Below are positions 21,283 to 32,442 of a DNA stretch of 64,000 nucleotides, one piece after another (the stretch's first letter is position 1; each line of letters starts with the position of its first letter). Origin of the DNA: Pieris napi. Its lineage: Eukaryota > Arthropoda > Insecta > Lepidoptera > Pieridae. Under the pieces are notes generated by a model. The model was not told where the DNA came from and made no database searches. It saw only the letters and a program-made list of their open reading frames with translations. The stretch spans positions 11,216,001 to 11,280,000 of the forward strand of contig NC_062244.1 of assembly GCF_905475465.1 (NCBI RefSeq), written 5' to 3'. The translations under genes were made by a program, and so were the position numbers.

Positions 21283-24200
21283 GGGGGCCTACCATGAACT
21301 TTCTTAAAACAATCCAGTTGAGATGCAGTTGAGTTTAGGTACCTAAAGTCAATCGCATTTTTTCGTACCATGACCGCCTATAAGCTGAATCGTATTTGCA
21401 TCGCAAGACCAAATGAAAGAACGATAATTTTGTTTGTGGTTTCTATGTAAGTTTAGAAATTTAACTGTCAAACTTACTTCGACAGATGTTTCTATAAAAA
21501 TAAATAAAATATAAAATTATTTTAAATAATTCATCAATTACAATAAGCTATTATGTCTTAATATATATATTTATTTAATATAAAACTATTCTTTTGATAT
21601 ATTTTAAATGTAAAGTTTTCTGGTGCTGTGCAGTTGACACTTATTATTTTTAAACGTTTCCTTCAAATTTTGATAGGAGCTTTCAATATTTTGGTGTTTA
21701 CAAAATTTCGGTTTAATAAATATAGCTTTACAAATTGTTTAACTTATAAAATAATATGATGGGGTAAGTATAGTTCAAAAATTGGTTTATTAAAAATAAA
21801 TATCTATATCGAAGTGAATTCCTGATATTAAACTCTTTGCATAAGATATTACAATCAACTCGAAAATCATAAGTAAATAATGATAAAAATTGATCCCTTA
21901 AAATTGTACAAATTCAGTTTATACGTTAACTAATTCATATAATATAAATAATTATATTTTCTTTACAGCTTTCTTTAAACCTGACAAACTCGCTGAATTG
22001 AGAGAATGAAATATATAAATGAATATATGTTTATATCCAATTGAACATTGCCTGATTCAAGACAAGACAAGACAAGACAAGACATCTTTTTCTATCTTGA
22101 TGGAGTCATCCTAACGAAATAAATACTGTTATTATAATACTTTCAAATGGCTTATTATTTACAAATTATAAATTTGAGAAACACCTCTGTTTTCTTAAAG
22201 AAAAAGCAGAGGAGAATAATACAATTCATGAACATAATGAGGAAAAATTTAATTATAATAAATATCTACTAGTGATATGCCATTATTATTTATTGTAAAT
22301 ATTATATATTGGGGAATTATGTTTTTGTTAGACATGCCTAAATAATTAATTGAATATTATTGAACCATGTGCAATTATTTGTAGGTACACTGAAATCTTC
22401 AATGAGTCAAAGTAGTTAATCTATAATAAATTATAAACTCAATATCTACGAAGTCGGTAGAAGGGCATTGCCGTCTTGTTTCTCATCTCCGTCGATATTT
22501 TAATAATTTATTATCACACTCTCTAAACTCAAAATACCTCAAAATATAAAAAATATATTTTTTTTTCATATATGTATTAGCCATAGTAGATAAATCTTAT
22601 TATTTTAACTTTATTAACAAGTTTTAATACAAATATTGAATTTTATAGGTTCTAAACTATTATTTGGACATTTCGATACAAAAAAGTTGAACAAAAAGTA
22701 ACTTTTTTAGAATCGCTTATTCTGTCATAGTTGGAAGGCGCAACTGTCAAATTTCGGTTCAGCTGAGCGGTCATGGTACGGATTTTCATACAAATTGAAC
22801 GAACGAAATCTGTTAATCGCTAAGGTCACGTGGGAACCTAAACTGTCTCGTTTTTTCGATGTCATGGTACGAATTAGCGATGCATCTCAGTTGTAGGTTG
22901 TCAATAGGCTCGCAATAAGAGCTCATGGTAGGCCCCCAGAGATGCATCGCTAATTCGTACCATGACATCGAAAAAACGAGACAGTTTAGGTTCCCACGTG
23001 ACCTTAGCGATTAACAGATTTCGTTCGTTCAATTTGTATGAAAATCCGTACCATGACCGCTCAGAAATTTGACAGTTGCGCCTTCCAACTATGACAGGAT
23101 AAGCGATTCTAAAAAAGTTACTTTTTGTTCAACTTTTTTGTATCGAAATGTCCAAATAATAGTTTAGAACCTATAAAATTCAATATTTGTATTAAAACTT
23201 GTTAATAAAGTTAAAATAATAAGATTTATCTACTATGGCTAACAATATGAAAAAATTTTTTTTTATATTTTGAGTTTAGAGAGTGTGATAATAAATAAAT
23301 TATTAAAATATCGACGAAGATGAGAAACAAGACGACAATGCCCTTCTACCGACTTCGTAGATATTGAGTTTATAATTTATTATAGATTAACTACTTTGAC
23401 TCATTGAAGATTTCAGTGTACCTACAAATAATTACACATGGTTCAATAATATTCAATTAATTATTTAGGCATGTCTAACAAAAACATAATTCCCCAATAT
23501 ATCATATTTACAATAAATAATAATGCCATATCACTAGTAGATATTTATTATAGTTAAATTTTTCCTCATTATGTTCATGAATTGTATTATTCTCCTCTGC
23601 TTTTTCTTTAAAAAAAACAGAGGTGTTTCTTAAATTTATAATGTGTAAATAATAAGCAATTTGAAAGTATTACAATAACAGTATTTATTTAGTTAGGATG
23701 ACTCCATCAAGATAGAAAAATCTTGTCTTGTCTTGTCTTGAATCAGGCAATGTTCAATTGGATATAAACATATATTCATTTATATATTTCCTTCTCTCAA
23801 TTCAGCGAGTTTGTCAGGTTTAAGCTGTAAAGACAATATAATTATTTATATTATATGAATTAGTTAACGTATAAATTGAATTTGTAACATATTAAGGAAT
23901 CAATTTTTATCATTATTTACTTATGATTTTCGAGTAATAGGTTGATTGTAATATCTTATGCAAAGAGTTTAATATCAGCAATTCACTGCGATATAGATAT
24001 TTATTTTTAATAAATCAATTTTTGAACAATACTTACCCCATCATATTATTTTATAAGTTAAACAATTTGTAAAACTATATTTATGAAACCGAAATTTTGT
24101 AAACATATATTGAAAGCTCCTATCAAAATTTGAAGGAAACGTTTAAAAACAATAAGTGTCAACTGCACAGCACCAGAAAACTTTAAATTTAAAATAGATG

Positions 24201-24511
24201 AAAAGAATAGTTTTAAATTAAATAAATATATATTAAGACATAATAGCTTATTGTAATTGATGAATTATTTAAAATAATTTTATATTTTATTTATTTTTAT
24301 AGAAACATCTGTCGAAGTAAGTTTGACAGTTAAATTTCTAAACTTACATTGAAACCACAAACAAAATTATCGTTCTTTCATTCGGTCTTGCGATGCTAAA
24401 ACGATTCAGCTTATAGGCGGTCATGGTACGAAAAAATGCGATTGACTTTAGGTACCTAAACTCAACTGCATCTCAACTGGATTGTTTTAAGAAAGTTCAT
24501 GGTAGGCCCCC
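21283..24511. mobile_element. 3.2-kb foldback: near-perfect inverted repeat
   Basis: The left arm (21283-22887, about 1.6 kb) and right arm (22940-24511) are reverse complements over their whole length with scattered substitutions and small indels. Termini are GGGGGCCTACCATGAACTTTC and its complement. The loop is 52 bp. The arms differ in a GACAA microsatellite (more copies at 22060-22085 than at 23720-23740) and in a 9-base insertion near 22755. No open frame of note occurs in either arm. It is either a foldback-type DNA transposon or a long-hairpin RNA locus. Motif TACCATGA/TCATGGTA recurs in the arms. Confidence 0.9.
22060..22085. repeat. (GACAA)n microsatellite in left arm
   Basis: Pentanucleotide run 'gacaagacaagacaagacaagaca'. 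The matching run in the right arm (about 23722-23738) is shorter. Confidence 0.85.
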
Positions 24512-24859
24512 TGGTCTCTATTTGCGAGATCCATGCCTTATGATTATAACATTATTTTCCAAACAGAAGAGGCGTCAAACGGGTTGAAGCCACGTAACAT
24601 CAATAGCTATTCTGATTCAATATTAATTTATTTCACATCGATACATTGGGTTCTTTGTTTGGTAGTCTGTCAATATTAAACTAATTATTTAGTAAATTGT
24701 ATAAGTTTGTTTGACAGTGTAGCGGTGCATATGTTATAACATTAATTAATATAAATATAAAACTGAGAAGGGGCAAGTTAAAAGTACTCGTACCCGACGA
24801 GCATGCATGGTCAATGTGGTTGAAGAGAGAGGTATGTCAGGGTCGTAGTCAAAATTGAA

Positions 24860-25080
24860 ATCATTTATAGATAGGTAACGCAATGTACACTTATGAACGT
24901 CAAAACAAAAAATATATGAAGTGCTTCTAATTTTACATTTACTGCCAGTACTAGGCGTAGAACGGAAGAGAAGAACTGGTAATCAACTCTTTTTAATCGG
25001 CTAGTTTTTTGTTTTACACAACGATTGTAAGGAGCTGCAACAATTACACCATGTTCCACATGACATCTTAGGTAATTAAT
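24860..25080 (-). repeat. Dispersed repeat C, reverse orientation
   Basis: 'ggtaacgcaatgtacacttatgaacgtcaaaac...gcttctaattttacatttactgccagt...gtagaacggaagagaagaactgg...ttttttgttttacacaacg...gtaaggagctgcaac...caccatgttccacatgacatctta'. Confidence 0.7.
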
Positions 25081-25505
25081 AGTTAGCAGTGGAGGTGGTC
25101 TTCGAGAAAAAGGCGTGACAATATAAAACTAATTAACAAGCCTCTTAAGAGTTGTTACGCCCATTTACAAATCATCAAATACGAACTTTAAACGTTAACT
25201 TCGCAATTACCTATCCGTACAAAGTTTTCCAGTGTACAATTCTATTAGACTCGAAGTCTTACAATAGTCAAATTAATTTAGCGTGACCCTCAAAGTTGTG
25301 AAGTTCCAACTTGTAAAACCATTAAAAGTTAACGCGCAAACGGTAAATACCAACACTAGTAAGTTCTTTGAACAACGACTTCTTACTTATTCGCAATCAT
25401 TTTTAAACTCAACGGAACTTTTGCTGTATGTTTTCTTGAGCATTTTTAGCGCAATATTGCGTTGAATTTTGTTCTTTAATTACGATATTAACAAAATAAA
25501 ATAAT
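25081..25505. other. Intergenic sequence, nothing recognised
   Basis: No supportable gene, repeat or RNA in this stretch. Confidence 0.4.
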
Positions 25506-25507
25506 AA

Positions 25508-25640
25508 ATCAGTGGCGGTACAACCTTTTTAGGTCTGGGCTGTTTTCTGTATCTCTTTCATTATCATTTGTCAATCTTATAGGCAGGTAGGCGATCAGCC
25601 TCCTGTGCCTGACACAGGTCAACGACCTGACACAGGAAAT
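25508..25640 (-). mobile_element. SINE (family A), 3' part only
   Basis: 'cagtggcggtacaacctttttaggtctgggct...tgtcaatcttataggcaggtaggcgatcagcctcctgtgcctgacaca' followed by a small duplication ('gacacaggtcaacgacctgacacagg'). The tRNA-like head is missing. Confidence 0.7.
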
Positions 25641-25879
25641 GCACTAAAACTTTGTAAATATCGCTCAGCAAAAATATCTAGCTGAACGCTCAGACAATTA
25701 AATTAGCCTGTTAATTAAAGTGGCACCAGTTTCATTAAAACTATATGGAAATAATATAGCTATCTTTTAAAGTACATGTTGCTGATTTTAACTAGTATAA
25801 ATTAAAATTAGAAGCTGTATATACATATATATTATAACTACTTACTTATTGGTATCTCTTCCCTGTATGTATATGTAGT

Positions 25880-26275
25880 AGACTTGGGAAGAAATTGGCT
25901 GTGCCAAAAATCAATCTAGAACTGTTTAAGAAAAACACCTTTTGTATGGCAATCAAGGTTTGCAATACTTTACCAAAAGAATTAAATGATCTTCCCACTA
26001 GAGTTTTTAAAAATCGACTTGGTGTATTACATTTGGAAAAAATGTATTATTTGAGTGAGACTCTGAATATAAATTTAATAACATATGATATGATATGTAC
26101 GATACAAATAATATAAGAATTGACGAATTCATATGACTAATAATGTTAAATGTAAAATTCCTTTAAAGACAAATTTGCGCGCCATTGTGTGTGGCAGAAT
26201 ATGCGAACTTACGATTGTACCACCTTACACATATTTGTACTATATTCTTGCAATAAATAATAATAATTATTATTA
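25880..26275 (+). pseudogene. LINE ORF2 C-terminal relic with 3' tail (family E)
   Basis: The frame from 25895 reads MAVPKINLELFKKNTFCMAI, then KVCNTLPKELNDLPTRVFKN, matching the 'x-W/C-N-x-LP-x-x-x-x' C-terminal signature of jockey/R1-like LINE ORF2 proteins. The 3' tail ends in 'gcaataaataataataattattatt', a short-repeat end typical of LINE retrotransposition. No RT or endonuclease domain remains. Three tail-only copies occur at about 6000, 14040 and 35465. Confidence 0.6.
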
Positions 26276-26279
26276 AAAA

Positions 26280-27030
26280 GATATTCACGTCCATATCCCA
26301 AAATGATTCAATTCAAATTGAAATAGTGAATACACCGAAACAGTTTCATGTCAACGACATGTCATCAACTCAACCTCATAAGCAATTTCAAATTGAGGGC
26401 GCATTTAATATTTGAAAAAGGCCTTCGATAGCGGCTGGCGTAATGCCAAAGATCTAACCACAATCATGCCTCAACGTTATATCTCTTAGCAGGATAATAC
26501 GGCCCTACAGATTATCGTGAACTTCAATATCGAAGCCTTAATGACGGCTAATGTTCCCTGTTCCCCGGAAACGCTATATTGATCTTTGAAACTTGATCCT
26601 TGGACATAAAGTCTTTCTTTTACCGAAGGATGTTATTAATACGTGAGATTGGCTAAGGCCGTCTGTGGATCTGATGCATTCAAGTGTCATATAATTCGCG
26701 ATTTATTCGCGAATAGGTCCCATAGCAAGGGTTTTGTAATTAAAATATTAAACACACTAAGACTTTTTAGAACATTTCGGAGTCGATTCTATGTTTTTTT
26801 AAGGAATTTTTATAGATACTAGAGATTTTTATATGTTATATTGTCTATCGCATTGATTTGAAACTGGCTTTTTTCTCAAAGGACCATGGTTCAGAAATAC
26901 CTCGACGGGCAGCTGTTTCGCTATAGTGTTATATAATATATAAAAAGCCCGTTCAATTTCCAATCGAGGTAAAAAAATAATGATACATAGCATAGATTTT
27001 ATACATTATTTTTATCTTGTTATCATATAT
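26280..27030. other. Intergenic sequence, nothing recognised
   Basis: No gene or recognised repeat. Confidence 0.35.
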
Positions 27031-27034
27031 ATTC

Positions 27035-27185
27035 TATATCCTAGCTACCTTCAGTACCGTCGATCGGAACCCCTTCACGGGTAAAGGCCTTCTCCAGCTA
27101 TTTCCAACTGACTCTGTCTATGGCTTTCTTACTCCATTCGCTTCCTGCTACCGCTTCGATTTCTATCCCCCTTTTTTTCACTATT
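27035..27185 (-). mobile_element. LINE ORF2 C-terminal relic
   Basis: On the minus strand a frame gives G-I-E-I-E-A-V-A-G-S-E-W, then K-A-I-D-R-V-S-W-K-stop-L-E-K-A-F-T-R-E-G-V-P. This matches the 'VAG-x-x-W-x-x-x-A-x-DR-x-x-W-x-x-LEEAF' end of LINE ORF2, with one in-frame stop. The plus-strand ORF covering it (27017-27256) is a shadow. Confidence 0.6.
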
Positions 27186-27459
27186 GTGTTGGTACACGGA
27201 AGTGCCTTAAAACACTGACTTATATAAAGACAGATATCATAGGAAGAACGTTTTAATGGTCTATGAACTTTTATTTGTACGTTTTGTTTGTGTTGTTATT
27301 TTTTACCGATAATAAAATGTATGTTAAAAATATGTGTTTCAATTGTATATTTCCTATTAATATTGACATTAATATTACAGATTGTTCCCGAACAACAGTG
27401 CTGCCCAAAACTTTGTAAAAAGAAAGAAACACGATTAGTAAATTAATATAAATTTCTAA

Positions 27460-27615
27460 TTCAAATTCAAAATCATTTTTTCATATATGTAACACAATGT
27501 ATACTTATGAACGTTAATAAATAAATACATATTAAATGCTTATAATTTTACATTTACTGCCAGTTCTCAAATCAAGAGCGTAGAACGGACGAACTGGCAA
27601 TAAACTTTAATTATA
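27460..27615 (-). repeat. Dispersed repeat C, reverse, partial
   Basis: 'tatgtaacacaatgtatacttatgaacgttaataaa...gcttataattttacatttactgccagttctcaaatcaagagcgtagaacgg...gaactggcaataaac'. Confidence 0.7.
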
Positions 27616-27757
27616 TGACATCTAAACGTCGACCTTCTCGTTGAATAGTGATTCAAGCGTTACAATATCTTATTTTATCAAATCTAAGCGATGCCGGAAA
27701 CGGACCGGGTTTTACACAAAAGTCTTGCTTGTCGCTCTCATAGTAAATAAATAAATC

Positions 27758-27803
27758 AGTGGCGCTACAACCTTTTTAGGTCTGGGCCTTAGATTTCTGT
27801 ATA
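27758..27803 (-). mobile_element. SINE (family A) 3'-end stub
   Basis: 'aaatcagtggcgctacaacctttttaggtctgggccttagatttctgtat' stops abruptly where repeat D starts, so one element interrupts or truncates the other. Confidence 0.65.
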
Positions 27804-28005
27804 TTACTAGCTGACCCGGCAAACGTTGTTTTGCCATGTATATTATTTCTAGGAATCTTTTATTTACTCCAATAAAATTAACTATCTACTATAATAAAAA
27901 AGGGATTGATCGTAGAGGGGTAAAAATTAGGAGTTGTATGTATGTTAGCATGTTGTATCATAAAAAAATAAAAACAAAAAAAAATTGTCTAAAAAATAAA
28001 AGAAA
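27804..28005 (+). repeat. Dispersed repeat D, 3'-truncated
   Basis: 'actagctgacccggcaaacgttgttttgccatgtatatta...gggattgatcgtagaggggtaaaaattaggagttgtatg'. The 'ggacacccct' half is missing. Confidence 0.65.
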
Positions 28006-28049
28006 GTTCATTAGCCGAGTATCGAGACTAGCACGCTAAAGCCACTTTT

Positions 28050-28071
28050 ACGGGGCCAACACTGGCCCCGT
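28050..28071. other. GC-rich hairpin
   Basis: Perfect 9-bp arms ACGGGGCCA / TGGCCCCGT with loop ACAC, just after a SINE-like remnant ('gcacgctaaagccact'). No T-run follows, so nothing indicates a pol III terminator. Confidence 0.5.
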
Positions 28072-28389
28072 AGTAGTTCAATAAAAATATTACTACTTGG
28101 TGTAAGGTAACGTAACTTGTAATACTAATTGCCATAACGTTTTACGTCCACATGAAACCTGTGAATTATGAGAATAAATACAGTCGTAAACGTAAAGTTT
28201 TTACGAGTTTTTGATGACTTTTACCATTTACTTGAAGAGCCAAAATAAAACGATGGAAGAGTTGTTTTTTATTAAAAGCGTTTTCATTCGTTTATTTTTT
28301 ATTAAGCCTCTTAATAGTCCGAACATAGAAACATTTCCCAAACTTATTGCGCCATATTTGTTTCCTCCTTTAAGAAAATTGTATTTTTC

Positions 28390-28850
28390 GTTGATATATT
28401 TATTGGTGGTGACGACCATGCGTCGGGTTGTCTCTCGGCGGGGGCTACTTGTGGTGACCGCTGTACAGCTATGTATTTATTATTTTCTGCCTTGCTTCAC
28501 TACTTCTGTGTTGTTCCCACAGTTGTGCACCACCTTGCTTTGAGGTGAAACCTTTGGTTTACTTATTTTTTTAAATTACAATTTTTTTTTTCTGTCTTAT
28601 AATTCGATGGAGCCGGCTGCACGCACGAAGAAACATGACGCATGCGGCGTTACCTCGCGGCGAGGCGTTACCTCTGAGGCGTTCCATTTAAGGCTTGCAG
28701 TGCAAGCGAGAGCGCGGACGCGTTCGGCATCTTTATTGTATATAAAGTACAAAGTACAAGTCGATCAATTCATTTGTGATTTCCATTTACCTCCTTCTCT
28801 ATATCCATACAAAATATCTAAAACCAATAAAATTAAAATTTTCTTTTAAA
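28390..28850. other. GC-rich patch with TATA-like element (possible LTR or promoter)
   Basis: Two GC-richer blocks (28420-28550 and 28605-28725) end in 'gagcgcggacgcgttcggcatctttattgtatataaagtacaaag', where 'tatataaag' at about 28739 resembles a TATA box. The arrangement recalls an LTR U3/R region, but I cannot define a TG...CA pair or a duplicate LTR. The 110-codon ORF at 28211-28543 is hydrophobic, AT-driven and not recognised. Confidence 0.3.
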
Positions 28851-29397
28851 AAATGCAACCATTCCATGTATTTTAATACATCTTCTTCGTATATTAAATT
28901 TGATATTTTAAACAAAATCTTAACTTTGAGATATGACGCTGAAAAATTTAAATCTGTAAAAATTCGCATACATAAAACAAGGACATGAATGAGAACATGA
29001 ACAATACGTTCTCACGGAATCGCTCAACTTTCCTCCCTTTCATAAAAAATGTTTAACCTGTTCATTTATTTGTATTGAACGGTGGATTTGTAAAGCGGAA
29101 TTTCACACGTGGATAATCGAATTAAATGGTCTTTTATTGTACTTTTACAATCGATTGATGTTAAAAATTTCAGTTGTTATTTACTTTTTGTCATTTAATT
29201 TCAGAAAATATTCACCTAGTATTGGAGCAGTCTCTTATATTTATTTTCCTCTTTTTTGCCTAATCTATCGTGACATATCATTAGATGGCTAGAGAGCTAG
29301 AGATTATTATAAGAGATATATTATTAATTAATTAAAACCACAAAATACAAATCATTACTCTATTATTAGATTTAGCTTCACGCATTTAGTAGGTTAG

Positions 29398-29600
29398 TAG
29401 GACCCAAAAACTGGAAAAAGGAAAATAGGCAAACACTACAAGAGATTGGAAGATGAAATAAAACTGGTTGCAGGTAAGGTTTGGTATGTTAGGGGCGAGT
29501 AAGGGCAGAATGGAAGGGTTTGAAGGAGGAATTTGTCGGGATTAGGCTTCCTTTAAATTGGTTGTAAAGGAACTAGACCGAAATAAAGGGTATTTTTATT
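29398..29600 (+). mobile_element. LINE ORF2 C-terminal relic
   Basis: A plus-strand frame reads D-P-K-T-G-K-R-K-I-G-K-H-Y-K-R-L-E-D-E-I-K, then L-V-A-G and, after degeneration, G-R-M-E-G-F-E-G-G. This matches the family pattern '(D)P-x-TGKRK-GRP-x-RWEDDI-K-x-AG ... W-x-x-x-EE-F'. A 'aaataaagggtatttttatta' tail follows. Confidence 0.6.
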
Positions 29601-29806
29601 ATTATGCTATTCTTAGCAAAACACTAAAAAAATAATGCTTGGCATCTAGGCCTCATAGATTTGTGTACCTGAAGGTTAAAAAAAAATTTAGAGGTGTCAA
29701 GGGACACCCGGATGGAACGAAATTCCTTTTTCGATTAATTTATATGTTAATTGGTATCATAACAGTATGATAGATTTACGACACCAATCTTACGACGAAA
29801 AAAAAA

Positions 29807-29905
29807 GCCAACATCACGAGGTGTTCTCAGGCGGTCACCCATCCAAGTACTGACCTCGCCCGACGTTGCTTAACTTCGGTGATCGGACGAGAACCGGTGT
29901 ATTAC
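29807..29905 (-). rRNA. 5S rRNA-like sequence, 5' end missing (pseudogene or retrocopy)
   Basis: On the minus strand the sequence runs 'aatacaccggttctcgtccg', 'atcaccgaagttaagcaacg', 'tcgggcgaggtcagtacttg', 'gatgggtgaccgcctgagaa', 'cacctcgtgatgttggc' and then a run of T (29797-29806 on the plus strand is AAAA-rich). This is about 100 of the usual roughly 120 bases of insect 5S rRNA, with the box A (AAGTTAAGC) and box C (GGATGGGTGACCG) promoter elements and the T-run terminator all kept. The first about 20 bases, which form half of helix I, are replaced by unrelated AT-rich sequence, so it probably cannot make functional 5S rRNA. It could be a retropseudogene or the head of a 5S-derived SINE, but no SINE body follows. 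Confidence 0.8.
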
Positions 29906-30019
29906 AATAGCAAATAGCAAAAAAGTGTCGTGACAACTTTTCGTAAGAATTTTTTCCGTTCACGACGCGCGATAAGGAACTTCGTTCCAAAAGTTTAAAG
30001 GTTGGTGAACATAGTTTCC

Positions 30020-30220
30020 GCACTTAGACTCTCATTAGGTCCATTGTGCGTACACTCCTGGCCCACTAATCCAGCGTTACTCCTTCCAGAAGCACTGAAG
30101 TCTCCTAGGCACTTCGCAGGCTTGACGGAGCGAACTTACTGCTCCGAGGATTTCTGTACGTTGGTTAGCCACGGATCCAGGACTACGTGGGTATTTGTGT
30201 ATCTGTTTCGTGATTATATT
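30020..30220. repeat. Unidentified GC-richer, repeat-like segment
   Basis: The stretch 'ccagcgttactccttccagaagcactgaag...gcttgacggagcgaactt' through 'ggatccaggactacgtgggtatttg' is less AT-rich than its surroundings. It is followed at 30230-30295 by a SINE-A scrap ('ctgacacacaccg...tgtctaagg'). Family unknown. Confidence 0.3.
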
Positions 30221-30299
30221 TCTTAGGAAAGTATCCGCCTGTTCCTGACACACACCGTTCTTTTTGTGTCTAAGGAATGCCTGTTTCCACTTAGAAAGA

Positions 30300-31429
30300 A
30301 AAATCTCTTCTTTTAATTAAGCCACAAGAGTTAGAGACGTTACATAAATATCTACAGTATATTGATTGATTCACTAATCATCAGTATGCATGCATAATAC
30401 AAAGCGGATAGCCAAAATATAATTTGCATTGGATTACCAAACTATCAATCTCAACTCAAGCAAACTTTATTAATCGGAAGCAAGTTTGTCATGGCAATTA
30501 ATTACGTCCCAACGGACGTGGTAACTCACTAAATTATAGGTAAATCTGTTTTCTGGGTTTTTATTGACTCTTATTCCGACTGTATATCAGACCGCCATAC
30601 CAGATAGAGTTTTTTGAGATTTTTGGTCTTTTGCCTTCCGCCTTGGCGACGACAACCAGCTTGTCCAGATTTTGGTTCGCGTCGGGCGATATGACAAAGT
30701 AAGTTAGAACTCTTCCATAGCATTTTGTTGAGAGCATAGAGAGTTGCGTAACATAAAATAAATTGTTTTTTATCATCCTATAATTGGATAACTAATTTAA
30801 GGGCCTATCGCAAAGCTATAAAAAAAGAAAAACATTTCAAATAGGTTCACAACAAAATAAAACTAAACCCTACAATATTAAATAAAGAAAACTTATAGGT
30901 ATCTCACAAAGTTATAACAAAAAAACAAAATTTCATATAGTACAAGGAACAATTTACAATCCAAAAGCCTCTAATACAATGACCATCCGTGTCTGTTTTT
31001 GTCCCTACCCTCAACCCATTAATATACAAAACAAAATTTGAATCTATTTCATTTCATACATTAAAAATATGAGAATCGTTTGGCATTGATATTGTGTAAG
31101 GCACACTTAAAACGCAATGTAAAAATGTACGTTAATGGAGAGAATTATTACGCAACTTTTCACATTCAAATGCGTTATTTTTCACAAAAAGTGTGGATAA
31201 AATTATAAAGCCGCAGAGTTAATGAGTTTATTTAATTAAGCTGCTAGTGTGTACCGTTTCGCGACAAACTTTAGCTCTTCCGTAGTAAATATTTTAACAC
31301 AAAAGTCATTCTCATCAGTGAGAACAAAAGACGGAGCGACCTATCTTCTATGGCCCAGTATGGCTTAGTTTAATATTGATGCCTTCTTGGCGAATGTTAA
31401 GTTTCAAATAAGACTTAATATCGACTTAA
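30300..31429. other. Intergenic sequence, possible retroelement scrap
   Basis: A minus-strand frame at 30561-30776 contains a lysine/arginine-rich segment ('AEGKRPKISKNS') that vaguely recalls LINE ORF2 C-termini, but the match is weak. Nothing else is supported. Confidence 0.25.
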
Positions 31430-31645
31430 GAGTCCTTCATAAGCGTACCAATTCTTAAAAGGCCGACAACGCACTCTCGATCCCTCTGCCAGAGTGCGTT
31501 TATATGACTGGGGCCAAACAGGCAGGAGGCTCATCTGATGTACTAATAACTATCAATCACACATTACCAGTGGGTTCGCAAATGAGTTCCCGGCCTTTTA
31601 AGAATTGGTACGCTCTTTTCTTGATTACCCTAAGTTGTGAGCGGT
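31430..31645. mobile_element. Two LINE 3' ends (family B) in opposite orientations
   Basis: The plus-oriented piece 'agtccttcataagcgtaccaattcttaaaaggccgacaacgcactctcgatccctctgcc' is followed within about 40 bases by the minus-oriented piece 'gggccaaacaggcaggaggctcatctgatg...gttcccggccttttaagaattggtacgctcttttcttga'. The outer 30 bases are therefore an inverted repeat. Confidence 0.7.
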
Positions 31646-32440
31646 GTTCCATTGGAAGACGAACACTGTCTGTGGTATAAAAATCTGAATCTGGATAGCA
31701 AGTATTTCTTGCTATGAATTTGCTTTACACCTATATAAGTATTTTGATTTATTGCTTCGATTTAAAATTATAACAATATTTTTAATAGGTCACAACAAGG
31801 CCTCTTACATTTAAAGACAATATAAAAAAAACCGTTTGGATGTTACAACAAACATTTAAATTTTCTAAATACGAAACCTTCTAGTTTCGGGGCATTCGGA
31901 ACAAAATGCTATTTGGCCAAAATTATTTATACGGTGCAAAGATATCGCATCGCTGAATGTTTTAATATTATAAACGTGCAAGAGAATATACACATACCCA
32001 ATCAATTAACCGGAGCAAGTGTTGCTTAACCCCACTGATCGATCTAAGTGCTATGCAAATAACTTCGAGCTTCTCAGTTCCGAATAGCGCATGATGAATA
32101 TGAAATTACTTTTGGGAATTAGAAATTGAATTGAATGTGGTATATAAACGCTGTTTACTGACTAAATCAATTTTTATATTATTATTTAGTATTATTATTA
32201 TTTTTAAAAAACAGTACTAGGCGTGATTAAACGTTATATTACTTCTGTCTTCATCATCGTGATTGTTATATATTTGTCGATATACATAAGGACTATATAT
32301 AATTAGTGTACGTAAAAATATCTATTGGTTTTTGAAGTTATCGCGTTCATACAAACAGAAGCGCTCGGGGAATTTGGTTAAAAAATGAAGATAAGGTAAC
32401 TAAGGGTTATGAATCGCATAGTAATAACCTTTAAAAATGA
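31646..32440. other. Intergenic sequence, nothing recognised
   Basis: AT-rich, no supportable gene or repeat. Confidence 0.4.
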
Positions 32441-32442
32441 TC

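Noticed and set aside
28211..28543. 110-codon open frame, the second longest in the window
   Set aside because: AT-driven hydrophobic composition, a competing antisense frame over the same bases, no splice sites and no recognisable domain.
30561..30776. Minus-strand frame with 'AEGKRPKISKNS' as a LINE ORF2 end
   Set aside because: Similarity is limited to a few basic residues and the W/LEEAF-type ending is missing, so it is recorded only as a weak possibility.
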